In this document: positions 52,601 to 60,113 of the stretch, piece after piece
How positions within the stretch are numbered: position 1 is the first letter of the stretch
How the letters are laid out: each line of letters opens with the position of its first letter
Origin: Heliocidaris tuberculata
Lineage: Eukaryota > Echinodermata > Echinoidea > Camarodonta > Echinometridae
Assembly (NCBI GenBank): GCA_025618425.1
Contig: CM046850.1
Coordinates: forward strand, 3,569,986-3,633,985
DNA length: 64,000 nt
Reading direction: 5' to 3'
Position numbers and translations under genes: made by a program
The notes under the pieces: generated by a model
Databases searched by the model: none
Told to the model about the DNA's origin: nothing
What the model saw: the letters and a program-made list of their open reading frames with translations, nothing else

Positions 52601-55600
52601 TTAGCTGTCTTTATATACATGTTTGACTGGATTGTCGAGGATGTACATTATTCTTCAGTTGTGATATGTTTTTTCGTCTTGATTATCTTTCCATTTTGCA
52701 AATCACTGTAGCCACTAAGTTTCTCTTGAAATCTGAATTAGATACACTGGCCCGTATTCTCGAAAGTGGCCTAAGTTAAGCCTGGCTTAACTTAGGCCAC
52801 TGATTTATAGAAGGCCATTCATCAACCCCTAAGTCCCGTATAAATTACTATATTTATGTAACAAAGTAAAGAAACTAAATTATTTCTGGCATGAAATGAG
52901 CATACAAAATCAATTCAATTGTGTTGGTTTTTGTATTTGCATTTAGTCCCACAACTATTGTGATTTTGTAAGGTTAAAAGAGGGTGACATTTGGCTCTCC
53001 ATAATTTGGTGGCCTTAATGTACACACTTAGGCGGGGGCTTAAGTTAGGTGCCTTTCGAGAACACGTGGCACTCTCTGAGTCAGCTTTGATTTGAATCAA
53101 CTTTGTATCTTTGTTAATTTAAATCTGATTTAACTTTAGATGTGAATTAAGTTTAACTCTGAATTAACTTTAAATTTGGTTTAATACGTTGTAATTAACA
53201 GGTATGTGTGACTGTAGCCGTGAAAGCTTAGACTATCTCCTTGGTGAGAATGGTCAAGGCAATGCAGTGGTGCTAGTAGTAGGTGGAGCTGTGGAGTCTT
53301 TGGAAGCCCATCCCCAGGCTCACAGGCTCTATCTCAACAGAAGGAGAGGTTTCATTGTCAAAGCAATGGAACATGGGTAGGTAACAGGCTAACGTTGTCA
53401 TATCATATCATAGTAGTTTGTCATTGTAATTTACATTGAAAATGATGTTGTGGCTTTGAATCCAGGGGAACATACACATACATGTAGTTTAAAGTACCTC
53501 CTACAATCATAGCTCAAGAAGTATTTAGGGATGAATTCTGACAAGAACATGTTACTGTTGAAACTCACACTTTTCCGTTATAATTATTTAGGCGGTGCCC
53601 GTCTAGGAGCATGGCTCTATTCACATGTCATGCTTGCTAATCTTTTGCTAATGATTAAGATTTTGATGACTTTTTCAATCCATATCCTTCTTTACCCTTT
53701 TACTACAGGATTCCACTTTAAACTTCAGATTCAAATGTAAAATGGAGTATGGAACAATTTGTATTTCCTTTCTTCAACAAGTTAGAACTACAGTGTATGT
53801 GTTTGGATTCATATACCCTTGTCATTATTTTCAGTGAAGCCCACATTCTTAAACATGTGGGCTTAAATAGTACTTACATGTAAATGTTTACATTCTTGTG
53901 AATCTAGATATGTATTACTATGTATACTTTAGATACACGTTATCAATGAGTTTCTTATCATCTCTACTCTGACAGTGCTCATTTAGTGCCAGTCTACTCA
54001 TTATCACCGTGAATATTTCACATGGTGTTAACAAGCTTCACATTGTCTCTACTCTAACAGTGCTCATTTAGTACCAGTCTACTCGTTTGGTGAGACGGAC
54101 ATCTATGAGCAGATGTCCAACCCTGAGGGCTCGTTCCTCAGATCACTGCAGATCAAGCTCACCAAGTGGATCGGCTTTGCCCCGCCCCTTTACCATGGGA
54201 GAGGGATCTTTAATTACAGCGTGGGATTCATGCCTTATAGGAAGACAATCAATACGATAAGTGAGTGCTCCTTAAAAATGATAACCACCCCCCCCCCCCC
54301 CCCCCCCCCCCCGCAAAAAAAAAAGATAGTTGGGCAACATTAAAGTGTACCAATCACCTGAAAAATAATTTGTGTACAGCTAGAAAGTATAGAATCAAAC
54401 TCAAAGACCTTTGTCTGGTATTCTATAAGTAGGTCAACAGTTAATGAGTATGAAGGAAATAAAGGATGACATGAAAATGCTCGCGCCGAACCGAACTCAG
54501 AGTTTGGTTCCACGCGAGCCTTTACCTTGGTGAGCGCGTACGTGTGCGTCGAGTAGTCTACTCACGAGTTGCTTTTACGCTTATAGAGAGTGTAATTAAA
54601 ATTGCAATATCTCTTTATAGAATGAATATTTGAAGCCCATATTTTGAATATAGTATAACGACATGCAACCTCTAACATACAAAGCAAAATTATTTTTGGT
54701 GATTGGTACCTTTTAAGGTATTTGCTCATTTTATGGCCCTTATGTCATATAGTAGGATTAAGATATGAATATGAATTGATGTAAATTGATATTGGAATTG
54801 TAATCAATATCATATTTAGAAGGATACCCCCCCCCCTCTCTCTAAGTACTGAGCAGTATAAAGCAGGATCCTCAACTACAGCATAGGATTTATGAAGACA
54901 GTCAATGCAATGAATAAGAACTTTCATATCAAGAACAAATTGTAGAAAATCTGTTTTTATTCTTCTGGAATCTAGAAATCTTCTCAAAATTGTAGTCTAA
55001 TATTCAAGTAAGTGGCTTAGATTTGCCCCGCCCCTCTACCATGGAAGAAGGATCTTTAATTACAGCATGGCATTCATGCCTTATAGGAAGACAATCAATA
55101 CGATAAAGTAAGCACTTTACTTTCCAGGAGAGATCATAGAAAAGACTGTGTGATCTATTCTTACCGATTTTGAATCCAGAAATCCAATGTGAACATTGGC
55201 CAAAGATGCAAATTTTATGCCAATTTCCAGGATAACTCGCCATACTTTCTCCCATTTACACCATGGCTTACCCATCTTACACCTACAGTAAGCTGCTCTA
55301 TTAATACTATCCATTGCTCACCTTACACATTGACTTGCACCTATTACAAGTGCTTTCACTTGGCTCTCTTTTATACTTGCCCAAACATTATTAAAGTTAC
55401 AGTGGAAACTTGTGTTACAAGGACCTTTGGGACCATGAATATTACCTTGTTATATCAAGAATCTCCTTATATCAGGGTAAAAAAACAAAAGAACATAAAG
55501 ATCAGGGACCAGCAAAATTACCTTGTTATATCAGGAATCTTGTTATAACAGAGCTTTTTATAGAGAGTTTCCACTGTATTCTACTGTCACAAATTGTATG

Positions 55601-55973
55601 ATGGTGCACAGAATTGAATTGAAGTGCAATGAGTATTCATTGTCTATGCACTGGAAATATGTTGATCCAATTACTTTCAAAACATAAAAAGGGTACCGAT
55701 GGGTTTCCATAAGGCTGTTGTATGGGAAGTCGAAAGGGCAAATATGTCTGAAATCTAAAGGCAGTCACTTACTCTTATACACCTCTCATTTTTTTACTTC
55801 CTTTTTTTCTGTTACCAGTTGGTGAACCAATCCCAGTCGAGAAGAACCCCAACCCGACGTCAGAAGAGATCCAGGCCCTTCACGACAAATACAAGGCTGC
55901 CCTCATCAAACTCTTTGAGGAGAACAAGGGCAAATATGGCATCGAGGCAGACAGGAGACTGTCTATTATCTAA
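32241..55973 (+). CDS. DGAT2/MOGAT2: acylglycerol O-acyltransferase, DGAT2/MOGAT family (whole gene)
   Basis: Six coding exons, each in correct phase, give 388 residues. The enzyme joins an acyl-CoA to mono- or diacylglycerol at the ER and lipid droplets. Visible features are a polar N-terminal tail (1-50), the LAPLRIP and HRRLETFAVLQ block, a hydrophobic hairpin at about 70-112, the catalytic FHPHG at 161-165, EKFPG.RP, RDYIMSSG, VVGGAVESL, RRRGFIVKA, LVPVYSFGE and YHGRG at 315-319. FHPHG, RDYIMS and IPYR-like stretches look closer to MOGAT enzymes than to vertebrate DGAT2 (YHPHG), so substrate use is uncertain. A second start, Met53 in exon 2, would give a 336-residue protein of MOGAT size. 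Intron 1 (18 kb) contains an antisense HEBP1-like gene and LINE copies. Confidence 0.93.
32895..33137 (-). repeat. 230-base repeat, second copy
   Basis: Inverse of 28287-28518, in acyltransferase intron 1, with only scattered differences. Confidence 0.75.
33140..34830. other. intronic DNA without recognised features
   Basis: Part of acyltransferase intron 1. G runs at about 33241-33256 and 34245-34258, otherwise no repeat family or frame identified. Confidence 0.5.
34835..35003 (-). CDS. HEBP1: HEBP1-like coding exon 4 (stop)
   Basis: Encodes RFGGYAGEKEVIQELKKLRA, then CFYFSGYDPPMKP and NRNNEIWLIKV, ending in TAG. The acceptor is ttccccaacag. This is the diagnostic SOUL C-terminal half. Confidence 0.96.
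34835..39604 (-). CDS. HEBP1: HEBP1-like SOUL-domain heme-binding protein (whole gene)
   Basis: Four exons give a complete 186-residue protein, close to the 189 of vertebrate HEBP1 (p22HBP), a small cytosolic heme and porphyrin binder. Recognisable parts are the N-terminal MFG.TETPSYELIS, VYEERKYA, GFTKLFKYISG, VAMTAPV at 72-78, the RFGGYA block with LRAAL, and the C-terminal GYDPPMKP plus NRNNEIWLIK. Order and spacing match the SOUL family, and the C-terminus resembles HEBP1 more than HEBP2. The gene lies entirely within intron 1 of the plus-strand acyltransferase. Upstream noncoding exons are possible, since an acceptor precedes the ATG. Intron 1 holds a 295-base GAA/GGA tract. Confidence 0.95.
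35192..35247. repeat. 56-base hairpin with perfect 16-base stem
   Basis: tatagtgctagaaata at 35192-35207 is exactly inverted at 35232-35247. Just upstream of HEBP1-like exon 4. Confidence 0.8.
35385..35720 (+). repeat. C-rich interspersed repeat, copy 1
   Basis: Two internal units (agccgttaactttctctcaa and agctgttatctttctctcaa) with acatacagtgcagtattg between, ending in a C run. Matches 46180-46560. Confidence 0.65.
36598..36760. repeat. repeat shared with 25.94-26.11 kb
   Basis: Shares caaaactttaagttgtctt, tagtttcagac.gtatgaacg and gaaactttaagtttacttgt with the left margin of the element at 25940. Confidence 0.55.
37225..37411 (-). CDS. HEBP1: HEBP1-like coding exon 3
   Basis: Encodes KNVAMTAPV, FHVGFFIPAKNADDPPKP and FRDTPEATMYV. 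The acceptor is atatatccag and the donor gtaaga. A SINE tail begins directly behind the acceptor. Confidence 0.93.
37420..37716 (-). mobile_element. tRNA-derived SINE
   Basis: The minus-strand head has an A box (TGGTATAGTGG, 37708-37698) and a B box (GGTTCGAATC, 37663-37654). The intervening CTCTCA resembles a tRNA-Glu loop. The body runs to a tail with gcgc..ctatacaag and (ATT)n. It lies in HEBP1-like intron 2, directly abutting the exon 3 acceptor region. Confidence 0.7.
37793..37845 (+). mobile_element. SINE fragment
   Basis: GTTCAAATCC (B-box-like) followed by gatgactgaagcctgcgttgt, matching the element at 52114-52446. Confidence 0.4.
37905..38425 (-). repeat. interspersed repeat, copy 2
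   Basis: Reverse-oriented partner of 26938-27505, in HEBP1-like intron 2. The shared frame KKLHSILVMLVPCYL has no recognised family. Confidence 0.7.
38698..38827 (-). CDS. HEBP1: HEBP1-like coding exon 2
   Basis: Encodes VYEERKYAAGRWVITTVKG and EGFTKLFKYISGTN. The acceptor is tttggccttcag and the donor gtaggg. Confidence 0.93.
39181..39475 (+). repeat. 295-base GAA/GGA purine tract
   Basis: Almost uninterrupted purine triplets (gaa, gga, gag). Long spurious frames of Glu, Arg, Lys or Ser arise from it on both strands. It ends 54 bases from the HEBP1-like exon 1 donor. Confidence 0.97.
39530..39604 (-). CDS. HEBP1: HEBP1-like coding exon 1
   Basis: ATG at 39604 follows an acceptor-like gttaacag by one base. 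Encodes MFSTIAGRMFGETETPSYEL and ISKND, 25 codons, with donor gtgagt. Confidence 0.88.
39790..39872 (+). mobile_element. SINE 3' tail fragment
   Basis: Contains tgagcgctatacaag then ccattattat, the tail seen in the SINEs here. It lies upstream of the HEBP1-like start. Confidence 0.4.
40255..42320 (-). mobile_element. CR1-like non-LTR retrotransposon, 5'-truncated
   Basis: A minus-strand LINE made of the RT region and a 3'UTR. It ends in four copies of a 6-base repeat (TTTGAA type) at 40258-40281, as CR1-group elements do. The endonuclease is missing. It lies upstream of the HEBP1-like gene, inside the acyltransferase intron 1. Confidence 0.85.
40652..42271 (-). CDS. LINE reverse transcriptase fragment, uninterrupted
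   Basis: 539 codons without a stop. Motifs are KAPGIDGFSPRIIK, FKKGD..NYRPVSVLS, the catalytic FIDLSKAFDTINH, CGVPQGSLLGPLLF and YADDTNI, and a C-terminal FTGPKIWNKLPENV block. The first codon of the open frame is TTG, so no translation start is visible. The open state suggests recent insertion. Confidence 0.88.
   Translation of the reverse strand: MTQVVLSLSKTDIDQSNASFTLQTESEICKIVKQFKNSKAPGIDGFSPRIIKNAIKVICKPLCHIFNLSLSQGIFPDKLKIACVTPIFKKGDKSDMMNYRPVSVLSCFSKILEKIAYARLVKFLDKHNILSRNQYGFRKNYSTAMALVDICNKIVDAYETNSYLIGVFIDLSKAFDTINHNILLAKLNHYGIRGAAYNWLNSFLSNRYQCTKFKSSISDLQRITCGVPQGSLLGPLLFILYINDIEKASDIFSYILYADDTNIICSHKNLDVLQRQVNANLHEVYTWFCANRLSVNPSKCNLILFCNRKKYDPKKIEIKLNDVLVPMVDSTKFLGVYIDAKLSWDYHIKAVEGKLSKNIGIIFRLSKVVPADILKMLYSTLVLPYLSYCTLVWGNACQTRINRLIVLQKKVVRLIAGVPPRSRSDKLFYDLNLLSVKDILLLQQAIFVYECINEMKPSHFAEMFSFNRNYHNYHTRSSSWLHQESHKTKAYQQNIRFTGPKIWNKLPENVRNVPRVNTLKYKLKKLLISSHHNEISSNA
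42598..42995 (+). mobile_element. piggyBac-like MITE, copy 3 (right end lost)
   Basis: Starts TCCTTTCATGACAGG and ends before the terminal repeat. The 85 bases to its left match the 85 bases left of the copy at 60648, so the two were duplicated together or entered the same older repeat. Confidence 0.7.
43683..43765 (-). mobile_element. SINE/LINE tail with (AAT)n
   Basis: A tract of about 50 bases of AAT repeats next to a minus-strand gtgcactatacaagaaccc tail, the same arrangement as the other SINE ends. Confidence 0.4.
44069..44256 (-). other. possible unassigned exon
   Basis: An open stretch between an acceptor (tttgaacag) and a strong donor (cta|gtaagt) on the minus strand. It reads DEVKKGLSNKDDKNGSD.. 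without a known family. Joined to the HEBP1-like exon it would place a TAG before the ATG, so at most it is 5'UTR of that gene. Confidence 0.25.
44743..44884. mobile_element. 140-base TIR element
   Basis: Ends gggagcgtttcatcaag and ctttcatgaaacacccccc are inverted. No coding. A lone similar end occurs at about 8798-8821. Confidence 0.5.
45465..45685. mobile_element. TIR element (GAATTCACAAA..GGTTTAAAC family)
   Basis: Ends cccgaattcacaaaggaggt and acctcttttgtgaattcgg are inverted. Decayed relatives lie at 9360-9510 and 11025-11165. Confidence 0.6.
45741..46172. mobile_element. foldback MITE, right end truncated
   Basis: Begins TTAAAGGGAAAGTCCACCC. The inner arms are inverted (caattggtaactc and gagttggcaattt-like). 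The right end is cut by a C-rich repeat. Confidence 0.6.
46180..46560 (+). repeat. C-rich interspersed repeat, copy 2
   Basis: Same two-unit layout as 35385-35720, with runs of G and C at its margins. It truncates the foldback at 45741. Confidence 0.65.
48526..49077. mobile_element. TTAA-flanked foldback MITE
   Basis: Left end TTAAAGGGAAATTCCATCC, right end GGGTGGACTTTCCCTTTAA. Related to the copy at 45741. It abuts the next foldback and shares TTAA 49074-49077 with it. Confidence 0.75.
49074..49578. mobile_element. TTAA-flanked foldback MITE with CRE palindromes
   Basis: Inverted relative to 31223-31728, with the same ends and two TGACGTCA sites. It directly abuts the foldback to its left at a single TTAA. 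Confidence 0.8.
49833..50470. mobile_element. 638-base element with 15-base perfect TIRs
   Basis: Ends caggggcggatccag and ctggatccgcccctg are exact inverses. Contains an internal hairpin (gtgatagagtacc with its inverse, about 50070-50130). It stops 54 bases before acyltransferase exon 2. Confidence 0.7.
50525..50677 (+). CDS. DGAT2/MOGAT2: acyltransferase coding exon 2
   Basis: Encodes LKFMGLELAPLRIPFHRRLE, then TFAVLQWWFCFMFLG and the first hydrophobic segment. The acceptor is ctcactgcag and the donor gtatcg. ATG at 50538 is an alternative start. A 638-base TIR element ends 54 bases upstream. Confidence 0.93.
51550..51890 (+). CDS. DGAT2/MOGAT2: acyltransferase coding exon 3 (catalytic FHPHG)
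   Basis: A 341-base exon with the second hydrophobic segment, GGRPSNWLRRWKLW, NYFPINLIKT, the catalytic MGFHPHGIM, EKFPGMRPALL and RDYIMSSG. The acceptor is ctcctggtcag and the donor gtttgt. Confidence 0.96.
52114..52446 (+). mobile_element. SINE-like insertion between 120-base direct repeats
   Basis: Starts with a B-box half (gggttcgaatcc) and shares gatgactgaagcctgcgttgt with a fragment at 37817-37838. It is flanked by direct copies at 51983-52113 and 52447-52567, far longer than normal SINE target duplications. Lies in acyltransferase intron 3. Confidence 0.55.
52749..53070. mobile_element. TIR element (TTCTCGAAAGTGGCC family)
   Basis: Left end tggcccgtattctcgaaag, right end ctttcgagaacacgtggc. 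A short hairpin gtggcctaagttaagcc follows the left end. In acyltransferase intron 3. Confidence 0.55.
53202..53376 (+). CDS. DGAT2/MOGAT2: acyltransferase coding exon 4
   Basis: Encodes SRESLDYLL, GNAVVLVVGGAVESL and NRRRGFIVKAMEHG, the conserved central blocks of the family. The acceptor is gtaattaacag and the donor gtaggt. Confidence 0.95.
53961..54000 (+). pseudogene. duplicate of acyltransferase exon 5 start
   Basis: Acceptor and first 25 exon bases of exon 5 (gacag then tgctcatttagtgccagtct) occur 85 bases before the real ones, then diverge into noncoding sequence. Confidence 0.8.
54061..54260 (+). CDS. DGAT2/MOGAT2: acyltransferase coding exon 5
   Basis: Encodes AHLVPVYSFGETDIYEQ and FAPPLYHGRGIFNYS, with the HGRG motif. 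The acceptor is actctaacag and the donor gtgagt. Partial copies of this exon lie at 53961-54000, 54848-54915 and 55019-55114. A run of 25 C begins 28 bases after the exon. Confidence 0.95.
54848..54915 (+). pseudogene. diverged duplicate of acyltransferase exon 5 end
   Basis: caactacagcataggattta and gaagacagtcaat correspond to the 3' part of exon 5 with several changes and deletions. Confidence 0.55.
55019..55114 (+). pseudogene. duplicate of acyltransferase exon 5 end
   Basis: About 90 bases closely match exon 5 from FAPPLYHGR to NTI with no stop. HGRG became HGRR. An AG precedes it in the right phase, but its only donor (aa|gtaagc) would shift exon 6 out of frame, so it is a pseudoexon. 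Confidence 0.8.
55398..55582. mobile_element. small TIR element (GGGACCAGCAAAAT family), copy 3
   Basis: TIRs tacagtggaaact and gtttccactgta. In acyltransferase intron 5. Confidence 0.65.
55819..55973 (+). CDS. DGAT2/MOGAT2: acyltransferase coding exon 6 (stop)
   Basis: Encodes GEPIPVEKNPNPTSEEIQAL, then YKAALIKLFEENKGKYGI, and ends LSII with TAA at 55971-55973. The acceptor is tctgttaccag. The last bases of the exon and early 3'UTR are repeated at 56138-56182. Confidence 0.96.
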
Positions 55974-56182
55974 CAGCCATTATCTGTGCCTGCTATTTTG
56001 TATTGCTTAATCTACATTCCAAACTATCATAGTGTACTGTTAGTATGTGATACTAATTGTAATACATATTCTTCTGCTCAGATGACTGAGGACTGTAAAG
56101 GTGAGGTGTATAAACTTGGGAGTGATTAATCCTTATGATAGGAGACTGTCTATTATCTAACAGCCATGATCTGTGCCTGCTC
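55953..56182 (+). repeat. duplicated acyltransferase stop-codon region
   Basis: agactgtctattatctaaca, containing the stop, and about 20 following bases recur at 56138-56182, 185 bases downstream. Confidence 0.85.
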
Positions 56183-56496
56183 ATTTGTGTTGTTCAAGCT
56201 GCTATCATACTGCACACACATGTTCGGCACGAACACTTCAGCTGTTTCTTGTCATATTTTGAATGTGAGGGCATGTGAAGAGCAATCCTTTTCAGGGGAC
56301 ATTCCTACTATGATAATCTTCCAAACTGACATAAAGAGAATAATGATAATAATAATAATAATAATGATATGTTTTGTTTACACAGGGTAGCCTCAACAGT
56401 ATTATATATTATATACCTCATACATAGATTCTTATTCACTGATCGGTCAAAATTATATCACATGACATGGCGCATCTCGATCTATCATTGCGTCAG

Positions 56497-56553
56497 AGGG
56501 TTTTGGCGTTCTATCAATTGACCTAAGGTCAAATGATAGAACGCCAAAACCCT
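56497..56553. repeat. 57-base palindrome with everted AGGTCA sites
   Basis: Perfect 20-base stems (agggttttggcgttctatca and its inverse) flank a 17-base centre that contains TGACCTAAGGTCA, an everted pair of nuclear-receptor-type half sites. Confidence 0.85.
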
Positions 56554-56690
56554 GTGATAGAACGTGTAACCCCTCCACGACTTTTGCACACACTAAGTAC
56601 ACAAAATTTGGTTCAGGTATTAAGAGCGCTTTCCCGAGTTGCTAGGCTACGACTACATTAATCATTACGCGCAGCGCATAAGAATTCAAC

Positions 56691-56906
56691 ATGGCGAGTG
56701 ACTTAGCAAAGGATGAGGATGAAAAGGATGAAAAGGATGAAAAGGATGAGGTATATAAAACAAATATGGACTGCTCTGTAATCGGCCTCGGGGGTGATAG
56801 AAGGGCCGGTATGAACACAACCTTGGGAGTGATAATTTCCACCACCATCCTCATGAGCAGTCAATATTTGTATACTGTTCTCCCTGAGGGCCCTGCAACC
56901 ATATGA
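56691..56906 (+). CDS. hypothetical 71-residue ORF with KDE repeats
   Basis: ATG in a good context (aacATGGCG) opens MASDLAKDEDEKDEKDEKDE, followed by a hydrophobic tail. No family is recognised. It lies inside the inverted-repeat element, so it may be a real small exon or chance. No upstream promoter is evident. Confidence 0.2.
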   Translation: MASDLAKDEDEKDEKDEKDEVYKTNMDCSVIGLGGDRRAGMNTTLGVIISTTILMSSQYLYTVLPEGPATI

Positions 56907-57309
56907 GAAAGCTCACAAATTATGATTTTGGACCTTCCCATAACTCAACCTTCTCCTTTAGGCAGGGCTCCACACTAACTTTTCTTGTATAGGGGATCCA
57001 GGTTGAACCTGTTCGAACCTCCTTGCATGAGCCCAGTCTTGAACTTTTGGGGGTCCAGACTAAGATTTTTGGGCACCCATGTGAATCAGGCACCAATAAG
57101 TGTCAAGCCCTGTTTAAAGAGAAAGTTAAGTTCTGGGAAAGGTCCAAAATAATTTGTGAGCTTTCTAATTCTCTTTATGTTAGTTTGGAAGATTATCATA
57201 GTAGAAATGTCCCCTTTAAAGGATTGCTCTTTGAATGCACTCTTGTTCAAAATATGACAAGAAACAGCTGAAATGTTTGGGCCAAACATTTGTGTGCAGT
57301 CCCATATAC

Positions 57310-58290
57310 ATATTTCTGTGTGCAGTGCATGTGACTCTCAGCAGGATTGAGTCAATTTCTTCTCTTCTCATTTTGGTGATTCCAAAACCTTACGGCATAC
57401 ACCAATTCTTATGTACTATATAATCAACCTTTTCCAATTGTTTTGAGACTGTTTCTTGCGCATTGTAATCGACCAGAACTCAAATTTATCTTTAAGGTGA
57501 ATTTGGATCAATCGTGAATCTTTATAAGATCAAGCCCAAGAATTCTAGAACGGCTTTTGACTTATTCCTTGACTATTATACTGTGATAACTATCGTCATG
57601 ACAGTGATCACAACAGACTTCCTACCACTGCCTTGTTGCTCATTGGTTGAGATTGAGTAATGAACAAGCAATCACAACCCTCTCTCTTCATTGGCCAATC
57701 AGCTAACACCTTTCAAGGACTCACATCAGAAACACCCACCCTGATTGGCTGATGTTAGAAAAGTTGTGACTGAATATAACTTACAGGTTGTCTTGAAATA
57801 ATACTGAAATCAGTGTTGATTTGTTTTGCACATATCGACACTGCCTCTTTGAGCAGAGGAAAGGAAAAAGAGAGACATGGTTCTGCACAGATATTAAAGG
57901 GATCTGTTTAGCTGGTTTCTTAAAGGTATCAATAAGCGATTTCAGATGTATGAAAGGTAATTGGTGAAACTTGTGTTGCTCTGGTTAAAATTTGTTCAAC
58001 ACTACAATTTGCATATTCTTCGTGAAAATGTAAACAGTATCTTTAAGATTAACAAAATGGAAAATGTATTCACCTTAACATCTGTTAACTTGACGATTCT
58101 GCAGGGGTTCAGAAGAAACGTTTTACTAGGGATTGTCATAATGCCATTCTGATATCAAAAGAAATTATAGAACATTTCTTGATATATCAGATGATATGAT
58201 TATCATGAGAGTTATGAAAGGTTTTCCACTGTAAGGATAACTTGAGGGAACAAAATTTATCATACTTGGGTATTGGTTTGTTTGAAATGT
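57310..58290. other. presumed acyltransferase 3'UTR or intergenic
   Basis: No frame or repeat recognised, apart from short CCAAT/ATTGG words near 57640-57760. Confidence 0.4.
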
Positions 58291-59250
58291 TGTTTGATAT
58301 TGTGTGTTGATTCACTTTTTTTGTATGTGTGTAATTATTTGTCTGCATAATAAGACATGTACTGGTCTGACGAGAAACTGTCAGTGTACTAATTATAAAT
58401 TTGTGATTTAAAAAATCTATCATTCATATGAATATATTATGAAACTACAGCATTCGATGGTGCTGTATTGAAAATAAAGTATTTTTTATTCAAATCAAAA
58501 TATTCTATATCAGAGATACATGAACTATCAAAATGTAATCATTTGCCTTCATATCAAGTCTTGCCTGGTAATTTTCTACATAAAGATAGGGCATTCAAAA
58601 ATATGTCTTTGATTATTACCATGTGTAATCCAACTGTGCCTATTGACTTGCTAAATATTATGAAGAGATCAAGAAGTTCAATCATGATGCAATCAGGATC
58701 GTTTTTCATTTCAGACAATGGAGGGCGGTAAAGCATGCAAGAATACAGTCAAACGTAATACTGATGCCACAATTGTTTGATATTGTGTGTTGATTCACTT
58801 TTTTTGTATATGTGTAATTATTTGTGTGCATAATAAGACATATACTGGTTTGACGAGAAACTAACAATGTACTAATTAAAAATTTGTGATTAAAAAAATC
58901 TATCATTCATATTGATATATTATGTTACTATAGCATTTGATGGTGCTCTATTGAAAATAGAGTATTTTATATTCAAATCAAAACTTCTATATCAGAGATA
59001 CATGTACCATGAAAATGAAATCATTTGCCTTCATATCAAGTCTTGCCTTGTAATTGTCTACACAAAGATAGGGCATTCAGAAATATGTCTAATTATTATG
59101 CCATGTGTAATCCAACTGTGCCTATTGACTTGCTCAATATTATGAAGATATCAAGAAGTTCAATCATGATGCAGTCAGGATTGTTTTTCATTTCAGACAA
59201 TGAAGGGCGGTAAAGCAAGAATACAGTCAAACGTAATACTGATGCCACAG
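58291..59250 (+). repeat. 483-base tandem duplication, two copies
   Basis: Copies 58291-58773 and 58774-59250 are closely similar throughout, including the AATAAA (copy 1) and AATAGA (copy 2) positions. Confidence 0.9.
58473..58478 (+). other. candidate poly(A) signal of the acyltransferase
   Basis: AATAAA in the first copy of a 483-base tandem duplication. The second copy has AATAGA at the same place. It is 2.5 kb after the stop, and earlier signals are not excluded. Confidence 0.3.
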
Positions 59251-59274
59251 TTGAAGAGAATTAATGTGCAAAGT

Positions 59275-59472
59275 ACAGTGAAACCTGTCTATAAAGACCC
59301 CTCAAGGAAGGCAAGAATAGCGGTCTTTATGAGCAGGTGGTCCTTATGAACAGGTTCCTTTGATACATGTTTCAATGAGACACACTTTTCAAAGGAAACG
59401 AAAATTGTGGTCTTTATAGACATGTGGTCTTTCTATACAGGTGGTTACTATTAAAAGCAGGTTTGACTGTAG
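59275..59472. mobile_element. small TIR element (ACAGTGAAACCTG family), copy 2
   Basis: Ends acagtgaaacctg and caggtttgactgt are inverted. The body matches 5107-5300. Confidence 0.65.
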
Positions 59473-60113
59473 AATCGTGTCAATGATCAGGAGTATTTAT
59501 ATCATGTTAAACAGTTAATGTGGAGTACTAGTAGTGATAAATAAGTATTCATTGATTCTTAAGTATAAAGTATACTGAATATCAAGACTACAGGGTCCAT
59601 GTATATAAAAGCTTACTAGGCCTGATTGCGAACTACCTACATAATTAGCATAATATTTTTTAGAAGAAGACTTGAACTGCTGGGATACATATATTCTTTG
59701 ATTGTTCAGCTTGCAGTAGAATTCATCACTGATTTTACGAATCGGCATACGAAGCCTCAGAGCGCAAAAACATGTTTCTGAGATAATCGTTTAAAATGCT
59801 AATTTGAATACCTTACTTTCCTCCAATCATCGTAGAATTAAACAGGTGATGAGAGTGGAATATTTTCTTTCATATGCATTGGATATTTTTAAAAGAAACG
59901 CATTATTTTTGCTTTAATCCCTCCTAAAATCAGCAGTATTTGTGATTTAATCCCTGCTAGAATTCGTATGCCGCTTCGTAAAATCAGCAACGAATTGTGG
60001 AAACTTAGAAATAGCAGGATTCCACACTGAACATGCCACTGTTCAACATTCAAACAATAATACCAATCATATGAGAGGAATTTTATAACATAAAGAGTCA
60101 ACCTCACTCTCTT

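Larger units (their letters stand above)
56210..57303. mobile_element. 1.1 kb element with terminal inverted arms of about 140 bases
   Basis: Arms 56210-56345 and 57165-57303 are diverged inverted copies (ctgcacacacatgtt.. and ..catttgtgtgcag). The interior holds a 57-base cruciform and a small ORF at 56691. No transposase is seen. It lies in the presumed 3'UTR or downstream region of the acyltransferase. Confidence 0.55.
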
